A stretch of 19,853 nucleotides of DNA from Planctomycetes bacterium SM23_32 (GTDB taxonomy: Bacteria; Planctomycetota; Brocadiia; SM23-32). Of the stretch, positions 1 to 6,750 are shown one piece after another. Each line of letters starts with the position of its first letter. The stretch's first letter is position 1. Position numbers and translations under genes: made by a program. Below the pieces are notes generated by a model. The model did not search any database, had not been told where the DNA came from, and was given only the letters and a program-made list of their open reading frames with translations. Location of the stretch: NCBI GenBank assembly GCA_001303885.1, contig LJUE01000060.1:1-19853 (forward strand), written 5' to 3'.

Positions 1-3000
1 CAGCACCCCGCCGATCTGCACCACGGCCAGGGGACGGAATATCTCGCCGCCGAACCCCCGCCCCAGCGACAACGGGATCAGGGCCGCCACGGTGGTGAAG
101 TTCGCCATCAGGATCATCCGGTAGCGCACGGCGCACGCCTCGCGGATCGCCTCGCGCGCCGTCTTGCCCCCCGCCTCGGCTCGCATGGCGTAGTCCACCA
201 CGATGATCGCGTTGTTGACGACCATGCCCACCAGTATGACCATGGCCATCAGGGAGAACATGTTGACCGTCACATTAGCCACGAGCATGGCCAGGGAGAC
301 GCCGATCAGCGAGACCGGCAGGGCCATGATGATGATGGCGGCGAAGCCGAAGGACTCGATGATGCCGGCCACGCACAGGAAGGTGAGCGCGGCGGCGGTG
401 GCCATGGCCTTGAAGAGCTCCTTGAAGTTCTTCTGGCGCATCTCAGTCTGGCCGCCGAAGTTGAGGGTAACGCCCTCGGGAACGGCCACTTCCTCGCTGA
501 TCCGTCGCCTGACGTCGGCCTCTATCTTGCCGACGGGCCGTTCCCCGGTCAGGCCGGCGGTGACGGTCACCAGGCGCGTCCTGTCCTTACGCGTGATCAG
601 CGTGGAGCCGGCCTCCCGCCGGACGTCGGCCACCTGGCCGATTGGGACCATCCCGCCCGTGATGGCGGAGCTGATGAACATCCGGTCCACGTCGGCCGCC
701 CACTGCCGGTCTTCCTCGCGCAGCTTGACGACGACGTCGTAATTCTCGTCGCCGGTCAGGAACTCCGAGGCTACCGTGCCCTCCACGTAGGCGCGCACCT
801 CCTCGGCCAGAAGGCGCACGTTCACGCCGTGCCGGTTGGCCTGCTCCTGGAGCGGGATGACGCGCAGCTCCGGCTGGCCGGACTGCCAGGACTTCGAGAC
901 GCCGGCCGTGCCCGGCACGCCCTCGACGATCTTCATCACCTGGCCGGCCACCCGCTTCAACGCGGCCAGATCGTCACCGACGACCTCTATCCCGATGGCG
1001 GGTTCGTTGGGGCCGCCCATCTCCTCCTTGGCCACCAGAACCCTCGCCGAAGGGATGTCGGCCAGCTTGGGACGCAGCTCGTTCAGCATCTCGTCCAGGC
1101 CCTTCGGCCGGTCGGCCCGGTCGGCGATCGTCACCGATATCTCGGCCAGGTCCACGCCCTCGGTGCGCCCGCTCATGCCGGCCGCCACGCGGCCCACGCG
1201 CACCATGTAGCGCTCCAGGTAAGGCACCTCGCGCACCTGGGCCTCCACGCGGCGCACGACGGCGTCCGTCACCTCCAGCGGCGTGCCTACCGGCGCCTCC
1301 AGCGAGACGCGGAAGCGGCCCTCGTCCGAGGGCGGGAAGAACTCGAGCCCCACAACGGCAAAGGGTCCAAACGACGCCACGAACGCGATCAGCGTGATGA
1401 AGACGGTCGAGAGCCGGTGGCGCAGGCACCAGTCCAGCATGCCCAGGTAGACGCGCCTGGCGCGCTCGAAGGCCGCCTGCCAGAGGCCGGCTAGCCGCCC
1501 GAAGGTCGAGTCGAAGCTGAAGCTGAAGAAGCCGTTCTCGCGCCGCCCCCGCTGGTTCCCGCGCAGCAGCAGGCCGCACATCATGGGCGTCAGCGAGAAG
1601 GAGATCAAGAGGGAGGCCACCGTGGCGAACACCACAGTGAGGCCAAGCTCCTTAAAGAACCGGCCGATGATCTCGCCCATGAAGGCGATGGGCAGGAAGA
1701 CTACCAGGTTCGTCGCCGTGGAGCTGAAGATGGCCAGCGCGATGTCCCGGGTGCCGTCCACGGCCGCATCGGCTGGCGGCGTGCCCTCGTCCACCAGCCG
1801 GTTGACGTTCTCCAGCACCAGGATGGCGTTGTTGACCAGCACGCCGATGACGATGGCCATGCCGGTCAGCGAGATGATGTTCAGCGTGAAGCCGGCCGCC
1901 CGCATGCCCACGAACGCGGCGACGACGGCGGCCGGCATGACGATGGCCACGATGACGGTGGCGCGGGGCGAGCCCAGGAACAGGTAGATGACGACGGCCG
2001 TCAGGCAGACGCCGATCAGCATGTTCTGCCACACGTTGGCGAGCGCGCCGCGGATGAAGATGGAGGTGTCGCGGGCCACGTCGAGCCTGGCGCCGGCCGG
2101 CAGCATCGCCCGCAGCCGCGGCAGGGCCGCGTTCACGCCGTCCACCACCTCGACCTCGTTGGCATCGGTGCGCGCCTGCACGGCCAGCCCTATGGCGGGC
2201 TGCCCGTTGAAGCGGTTGATGGTGCGCGCCTCCTCGTAGGTGTCCACCACCCTGCCCAGGTCACCCACGGTCAGGATGCCGCCGCCGGCCGTGGGCACCT
2301 GGATCTGCTCTATCTCCTCGGGGCGCTCGACACGGCCGGGCGTGCGCAGGACGAACTCGCGGCCCGGCTCGGTGATGTGGCCGGCGGGCACGTTCACGTT
2401 CGCCGCCCGGATGGCCGCCACCACCATGCCGATGGCCACCCGGTGCCTGCGCAGCTTGCGCATGTCGAGCAGCAGCTGGATTTCCCGCTCCTGGCCGCCG
2501 GACAGCTCCACGTCGGCCACGCCGGCTATCTGCGTCAGCAGCGGCTTCAGCTCCTCGTCGGCAAGGCGGTAGAGATCGTTGGGGTCCTGCGGCCCGTAGA
2601 GCGCCAGGTCCACCACGGGCAGCGAGCCGATCTCGAACTTCTGGGGCACCGGCTCGTCGGCCGCCTCCGGCAGCAGCGGCAGGATGCGGTCTATCTTGTT
2701 GCGCACATCCACCGCCTTGATGTCAACGTCCTCTTCCAGCCCGAACTGGACGAACACCAGCGACAGCCCCTGCTGCGAACTCGAGTTGATCTCCTCGATG
2801 CCGGAGATGGTGACGACGGCGTCCTCAATGCGCTTAGTGATCTCGCTCTCGACCTCGGCCGGGCTGGCCCCCTGGTAGACCGTATAGACCGTCACGAACG
2901 GAAACTCGATCTCCGGGAACCGCCGCACGCCCAGCCCGCCATACGAGAGCGCGCCCAGGATGACGGCGATCAGCACCAGGACGGTGGTCAGCACGCGGCG

Positions 3001-3021
3001 CCGCACGAAGGTCTCGATCAT
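1..3021 (-). CDS. RND-family efflux permease (AcrB/HAE-like), 3' end outside window
   Basis: Inner-membrane drug or solute pump of a tripartite RND efflux system. The minus-strand frame is open for 1007 codons from ATG at 3021 to the left edge. AcrB-type proteins are about 1030-1050 residues, so only the C-terminus is missing. The start MIETFVRRRVLTTVLVLIAV is the usual TM1. A large periplasmic domain, TM2-6, a second periplasmic domain and TM8-11 follow in order. TM4 reads IGVLVNNAILVLENVNR (Asn397-Asn398) and TM10 reads LVGMVVNNAIIVVDYA (Asn936-Asn937). These align with AcrB Asp407/Asp408 and Lys940, so the classical proton-relay residues are replaced by Asn. The ATG overlaps the adaptor stop codon as ATGA, which implies translational coupling. 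Family is certain; substrate and energy coupling are not. Confidence 0.93.
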   Translation of the reverse strand, partial: MIETFVRRRVLTTVLVLIAVILGALSYGGLGVRRFPEIEFPFVTVYTVYQGASPAEVESEITKRIEDAVVTISGIEEINSSSQQGLSLVFVQFGLEEDVDIKAVDVRNKIDRILPLLPEAADEPVPQKFEIGSLPVVDLALYGPQDPNDLYRLADEELKPLLTQIAGVADVELSGGQEREIQLLLDMRKLRRHRVAIGMVVAAIRAANVNVPAGHITEPGREFVLRTPGRVERPEEIEQIQVPTAGGGILTVGDLGRVVDTYEEARTINRFNGQPAIGLAVQARTDANEVEVVDGVNAALPRLRAMLPAGARLDVARDTSIFIRGALANVWQNMLIGVCLTAVVIYLFLGSPRATVIVAIVMPAAVVAAFVGMRAAGFTLNIISLTGMAIVIGVLVNNAILVLENVNRLVDEGTPPADAAVDGTRDIALAIFSSTATNLVVFLPIAFMGEIIGRFFKELGLTVVFATVASLLISFSLTPMMCGLLLRGNQRGRRENGFFSFSFDSTFGRLAGLWQAAFERARRVYLGMLDWCLRHRLSTVFITLIAFVASFGPFAVVGLEFFPPSDEGRFRVSLEAPVGTPLEVTDAVVRRVEAQVREVPYLERYMVRVGRVAAGMSGRTEGVDLAEISVTIADRADRPKGLDEMLNELRPKLADIPSARVLVAKEEMGGPNEPAIGIEVVGDDLAALKRVAGQVMKIVEGVPGTAGVSKSWQSGQPELRVIPLQEQANRHGVNVRLLAEEVRAYVEGTVASEFLTGDENYDVVVKLREEDRQWAADVDRMFISSAITGGMVPIGQVADVRREAGSTLITRKDRTRLVTVTAGLTGERPVGKIEADVRRRISEEVAVPEGVTLNFGGQTEMRQKNFKELFKAMATAAALTFLCVAGIIESFGFAAIIIMALPVSLIGVSLAMLVANVTVNMFSLMAMVILVGMVVNNAIIVVDYAMRAEAGGKTAREAIREACAVRYRMILMANFTTVAALIPLSLGRGFGGEIFRPLAVVQIGGVL

Positions 3022-4313
3022 GGCGCGCCCCCGTCCTCCACGACCCTCACCCTCGTGCCGTCGGTGATGGCCTCGCGCACGTTGACGATGACCAGGTCAG
3101 CCGGGCCGACCGGCTCGCCGCGGAGCTGCACGAACCCCTCCTCGGCCAGTCCCACCTCCGCCTCCAGCCTGCGAGCACGCTGGACCCGCACCTCCTCGTA
3201 CCGCGCCTGTGGGGCCTCCTGCGAGCCCGCAGCGGCACGCGGCCGGCCCACCCGTCCGAAGAACCCGCCGGCCCGGCGCGCGCCACGCCTCAGCCTGGCT
3301 GCGAACCCGTGCTCGTCCTCCTCCGGCTGCCGGTTGGCCTCGGGCGCAGCGTTCGCCACCTGCACCTGCTCGACGGAGTCCTGCACCACGAAGATGATGT
3401 TCGACCCGTTCTCCAGCACGAGGGCGTTGTCGGGCACGGCGAGGGTGGTCACCTTGTCGCTGCGCAGGAAGCGCACCTGGGCGTACATGCCCGGCCGCAT
3501 CAGCCAGCCCCCGCTGGCGGGGCTGTTCTGCACCTTCAGATAGACGTCGAAGAACCGGTTCGGGTCCGTCGTAGCGGGGCTTACGCGACTGACCGTCCCG
3601 GCGAGCCATTCGTCCTGCGACTCGAGCATGAATTCCGCCTGCGTGCCCGGAGCCACGTGGGCGACCTGGGCTTCCGGCACGAGGGCCGCCACCTCGACGG
3701 TGGACAGGTCCACGATGGTCATCAGCTCCTTGCCGACGCCCTTGTACTCGCCGGCCTCCACCCAGCGCTGCTCCACGACGCCGTCCACGGGCGAGGCCAC
3801 GTCAGCGAACTTCAGGCGGGAGCGGGCGGCCTCCAGCGCGGCCGCCGCGTTGTCCCGCCGTGTCCTATACAGCTCGAGCCGGTCCTGCGAGATGACGCCG
3901 TCCTCGCGGAGCTTGGCGTAGCGGTCGTAGTTGTTCTGGGCCTCCTGGAAGGCGGTCTCGGCCGCCTGGATGGCCGCCTCCAGGTCCGTCTTGCGGAACT
4001 CCACCAGCACCTGCCCCTTGCGCACCGCGTCGCCCACGCGGGCGTTGACGACCTCCACCACCTCCTCCACGTTGGCCCTGAGCATCGCGCGCACGTCGGC
4101 CACGACGCTGCCGTCGCAGTGGAAGTAGTCGCGGAACTCCTTGAGCACGGGATGGACCGTCTCGACGGGGATGCCCTCCTCGGCGTGTATCTTCTCGATG
4201 CTCACCGCCCGCACCTGCGGCCTGCCCAGCGAGTAGAGGATGGGCACGCTGAGCAGCCCCGTCAGCACGAGCAGGACCAGGAGCGCCTTCACCAGACTCC
4301 AGAGCCACCTCAT
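3018..4313 (-). CDS. RND efflux periplasmic adaptor (HlyD/AcrA membrane fusion protein)
   Basis: Adaptor linking the inner-membrane pump to the outer-membrane channel; 431 aa. Residues 8-29 are one hydrophobic segment (signal anchor). They are followed by the half-lipoyl motif around 90-105 (ARVGDAVRKGQVLVEF), a short helical hairpin at about 108-168, the second half-lipoyl motif (ASPVDGVVEQRWVEAGEY, 173-190) and beta-barrel and membrane-proximal domains. Residues about 320-370 form an Arg/Ala/Gly-rich insertion between IIFVVQDS and YEEVRVQ, where family members usually have a short turn. A strong AAGGAGA ribosome-binding site (complement of 4322-4328) lies 8 nt before the ATG. The gene sits 54 bp after the tolC-like gene and overlaps the permease start by 4 bp. 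Family membership is clear; the role of the insertion is unknown. Confidence 0.92.
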   Translation of the reverse strand: MRWLWSLVKALLVLLVLTGLLSVPILYSLGRPQVRAVSIEKIHAEEGIPVETVHPVLKEFRDYFHCDGSVVADVRAMLRANVEEVVEVVNARVGDAVRKGQVLVEFRKTDLEAAIQAAETAFQEAQNNYDRYAKLREDGVISQDRLELYRTRRDNAAAALEAARSRLKFADVASPVDGVVEQRWVEAGEYKGVGKELMTIVDLSTVEVAALVPEAQVAHVAPGTQAEFMLESQDEWLAGTVSRVSPATTDPNRFFDVYLKVQNSPASGGWLMRPGMYAQVRFLRSDKVTTLAVPDNALVLENGSNIIFVVQDSVEQVQVANAAPEANRQPEEDEHGFAARLRRGARRAGGFFGRVGRPRAAAGSQEAPQARYEEVRVQRARRLEAEVGLAEEGFVQLRGEPVGPADLVIVNVREAITDGTRVRVVEDGGAP

Positions 4314-4367
4314 CGCGTTTGTCTCCTTGTGGGCGGTCCGCGCGGCTCGCGCGCGGGCCGGATGCCT

Positions 4368-5906
4368 TCAGCTTCCTGGTTCAGCGTCGCTCCCTGGCCC
4401 CTCGCCGGCCGGAGGACCCTCGCCGGCGGACGCCATGAAGTCCTCCACCACGCCGGGCGCCGGCACCTCCTGGGGCACCCTGTCGGCCCCGGGGCCGGGC
4501 CCCAGCAAGCCGGTGGCCCGGTGCAGGACGAGCCGCGCCACCCCGTGCGCGTGCAGCGCCTCGTAGTAGAGCCCTCGCGTGCGCGTCAGCGCGGAGCGCG
4601 CGTCGAGCACCTCCAGCTCGGTGTTGACGCCTTCGCGCGCGCCGATCTGCACCAGCCGCAGCGCCTCGTTGGCACGCTCCAGGTTCAGTTGCTGCGAGCG
4701 GACCAGCTCGTCGGCGTCCCGCAGGTCCAGGATGCCGTTCTTGACCTCTTCGAGCACGAGCTGCTCGGTGTCGGCCAGCTGGATGGCGCTCTGGTTCAGC
4801 ACGGCCTTCTGCTGGATGACTTTGCCCTCGCGGCGGAACCCGTCAAACAGAGTCCAGGTGAGCCGGACGCCGGCCTGCCACTGGTCGCCCCATTCGATGC
4901 TGCTGGCCTGGTGGGGGTCGGGCTTGGCCCACAGCTGCCAGCCCCACGCCTCCAGCTCGGGCAGGTACTCGCTGTAGAGGATGCGCAGCGCCGTCTCCTG
5001 CACGCGGATGTCCAGCTCCCCCTGATAGAGCTCGGGCCGGTTCAGGAACGCCAGCCGCACCGCGTCCTCGAACTCGGGCTCCATCGGCAGGTAGGTCAGC
5101 TTGTCGGCGAGCGCGACCTCGCTCTTCTGCGAGACCCCCGCCGCCCGGAACAGCGTCGTCCACGCCCTGTTGAGGGCATTGCGCTGGTGGATCATGTCAG
5201 CCTGGACGTTGGACACCTCGACGCGCGCGCGCAGCCGGTCGAAGGGTATCGCCACGCCCGCCTCCTCGCGGGCCGTCACGTCCTCCAGGTTCGCCTGGGC
5301 AAACCCCAGCGCGTCCACCTGCACCGCGTAAAGGTGCTCGGCCAGCAGCACGTCGTAGTAGGCCAGCGCCACCTGGAAGATGACGTCCTGGACGGCCCGG
5401 CGCACCGTCTCGTCGCTGAGGAACTGGAAGAACTTGGCTCCCTCGACCGCCGCCGGGATGCTGCCCCCCTTGAAGAGCGGCTGCGTGATGTTGACCTGGT
5501 AGGACCAGTTGTCCTGGTCGCCGATGGCGAAGCTGTCCACGCCGAGGTCCACCACCATGACCTGGTCAAGGCGCGTATAGCCGGCGCTGAGGTCAATGGT
5601 CGGCAGCGCCTCGCCGTAGGCCGTCCAGAGCTGGCCGCGGGCCTTCTCCTTCTCCTGGAGCACGCCGTTGAGCGAAGGACTGTGCACGAGGGCCACCTTC
5701 ACTGCGTCTTCCAGGGTCAGCGCTCCGCTCAGCCGGGGCAGGACCTCCTCCCTGTCCACCCCCTCGCGCCACCGCGTGTAGGAGCGCAGGCGGCTGCCGT
5801 AGACCTCGGAGTAGATCCGCTCGCGGGACGGGAAGCAGCCCGTCAGCCCCATCAGGAGCGCCGCCATCAGCACCACCAATAGGCGTCCCTTTGCTCTGCC
5901 GCGCAT
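4368..5906 (-). CDS. TolC-family outer-membrane efflux lipoprotein (OEP)
   Basis: Outer-membrane channel component, 512 aa. The start at 5906 gives MRGRAKGRLLVVLMAALLMG followed by LTGC, a classic lipoprotein signal and lipobox. A longer in-frame start at 6038 would overlap tetR by 130 bp and lack a signal, so it was rejected. GGGGGGAAG just upstream acts as ribosome-binding site and lies inside the last tetR codons; tetR stops 2 bp before this ATG. The body has two OEP repeats with long alpha-helical stretches (for example the region of LTLEDAVKVALVHSPSLNGV, then a second repeat with RPELYQGELDIRVQETALRI). These are typical of NodT/TolC-like proteins of 450-520 residues. The C-terminus is Gly/Pro/Glu-rich and probably disordered. 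It is co-directional with the adaptor and pump, so it very likely belongs to the same efflux complex. Confidence 0.9.
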   Translation of the reverse strand: MRGRAKGRLLVVLMAALLMGLTGCFPSRERIYSEVYGSRLRSYTRWREGVDREEVLPRLSGALTLEDAVKVALVHSPSLNGVLQEKEKARGQLWTAYGEALPTIDLSAGYTRLDQVMVVDLGVDSFAIGDQDNWSYQVNITQPLFKGGSIPAAVEGAKFFQFLSDETVRRAVQDVIFQVALAYYDVLLAEHLYAVQVDALGFAQANLEDVTAREEAGVAIPFDRLRARVEVSNVQADMIHQRNALNRAWTTLFRAAGVSQKSEVALADKLTYLPMEPEFEDAVRLAFLNRPELYQGELDIRVQETALRILYSEYLPELEAWGWQLWAKPDPHQASSIEWGDQWQAGVRLTWTLFDGFRREGKVIQQKAVLNQSAIQLADTEQLVLEEVKNGILDLRDADELVRSQQLNLERANEALRLVQIGAREGVNTELEVLDARSALTRTRGLYYEALHAHGVARLVLHRATGLLGPGPGADRVPQEVPAPGVVEDFMASAGEGPPAGEGPGSDAEPGS

Positions 5907-5908
5907 GG

Positions 5909-6529
5909 TCACTTCCCCCCTGACAGAATCCCGTGGAACAGCACCTCTTCGATGACCTCGGGCGCCACCACGCCTTCGGCGCTGTCGCCGCCGTGCATCC
6001 AGTGGGCGATGGCCGAGTTCGTCACGCCATCCATGCACAGCACCAGCGTCGTCGGGTCCCGGTCCACGATGACGCCCCGGCGGATGCCCTCGGCCATCAC
6101 TGCCGCCAGCCGCCGGATGCCCTCCACGTAGAGCCGGCGCGTCTTCTCCGGCAGGGCCACGGGCCCCTCGAACTCCTCTCCGCTGTGCAGCCGGGCGAAC
6201 AGGAGGAAGAACTCCTGGTGCGTCCGGAAGAACTCCAGCTTGGCGCGGATGGCCGCCCGCAGCTTGCCCGGCACGTCGGGCTCCCGCTCCAGGCTCTCAG
6301 CCACGCCAGCCGTGAACTCCTCCGCCCGCATGTTGATCAGCTCGCGGTAAAGATCCGTCTTGTTCTCGAAGAAGTTGTAGAGCGAGCCGACCGAGAACTC
6401 CGCCCTCTCGGCAATCTCGTGCATGGTGGCGGCGTGGTAGCCCTTCTCAGCGAACACCGCCTCCGCCGCCTCCAGGATGAGCCGGCGGTGCTGCGCCTTC
6501 TCTCGCTCCCTCCGGGTCAGCTCAGCCAT
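5909..6529 (-). CDS. TetR-family transcriptional regulator of the efflux operon
   Basis: First gene of the efflux operon, 206 aa from ATG at 6529 (MAELTRREREKAQHRRLILE). An upstream in-frame ATG at 6568 would add 13 residues. It sits only 3 bp beyond the -10 hexamer, so it lies at or before the predicted transcription start. The ATG at 6529 has a GAGGGA ribosome-binding site 7 nt upstream, so it was chosen. The TetR N-terminal HTH spans about residues 10-57 (AAEAVFAEKGYHAATMHEIA, then FSVGSLYNFFENKTDLYREL). The C-terminal half is an all-helical ligand/dimer domain with AcrR-like length. A perfect 15-bp dyad lies between promoter and start, which suggests autorepression of the whole operon. 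Inducer unknown. Confidence 0.93.
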   Translation of the reverse strand: MAELTRREREKAQHRRLILEAAEAVFAEKGYHAATMHEIAERAEFSVGSLYNFFENKTDLYRELINMRAEEFTAGVAESLEREPDVPGKLRAAIRAKLEFFRTHQEFFLLFARLHSGEEFEGPVALPEKTRRLYVEGIRRLAAVMAEGIRRGVIVDRDPTTLVLCMDGVTNSAIAHWMHGGDSAEGVVAPEVIEEVLFHGILSGGK

Positions 6530-6549
6530 GGATCGTCCCTCGAACTGCG

Positions 6550-6564
6550 GTTCATCCCATGAAC
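6550..6564. promoter_or_regulatory. candidate TetR operator (15-bp dyad)
   Basis: GTTCAT-CCC-ATGAAC is a perfect inverted repeat with 6-bp arms and a 3-bp centre. It covers the predicted transcription start of the tetR operon. A further GTTCAT half-site lies at 6588-6593 in the -35/-10 spacer, and a GAAC-TCAT-GTTC dyad overlaps at 6561-6572. Placement next to a tetR gene and over its promoter supports an autoregulatory operator; binding is inferred. Confidence 0.55.
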
Positions 6565-6571
6565 TCATGTT

Positions 6572-6600
6572 CTTATACTGAAGATTGGTTCATCTGTCAA
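6572..6600 (-). promoter_or_regulatory. sigma70-type promoter of the tetR-efflux operon
   Basis: Reading the minus strand, TTGACA (complement of 6595-6600), a 17-bp spacer and TATAAG (complement of 6572-6577). The -35 is perfect and the -10 matches 5 of 6. The predicted start is near 6565, leaving a leader of about 35 nt to the tetR ATG at 6529. Confidence 0.85.
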
Positions 6601-6629
6601 GGCCCGTTCCCGCGCCTGCCGGAGGTCGC

Positions 6630-6658
6630 TTGACGCTCCAGGGCGGAACTGCTAATCT
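6630..6658 (+). promoter_or_regulatory. promoter of alaS
   Basis: TTGACG (6630-6635), 17-bp spacer, TAATCT (6653-6658) preceded by TGC, which gives an extended -10. It points toward alaS, leaves a leader of about 85 nt, and is divergent from the tetR promoter 30 bp away. Confidence 0.6.
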
Positions 6659-6750
6659 ACGCGGCCGCAGGTGCCCGTGCGGCCGGAGGCGGCGCCTTCC
6701 CAGCAGCCAGCCGGCCCTCCGCCCCCCTTCCCCAGCGGGGCCCCGACGAC

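Noticed and set aside
3309..5882. Plus-strand open frame of 857 codons
   Set aside because: Antisense to the adaptor and tolC-like genes; its product is His/Leu/Arg/Gly-rich, has no family resemblance, and exists only because stop codons are rare antisense to GC-rich codons.
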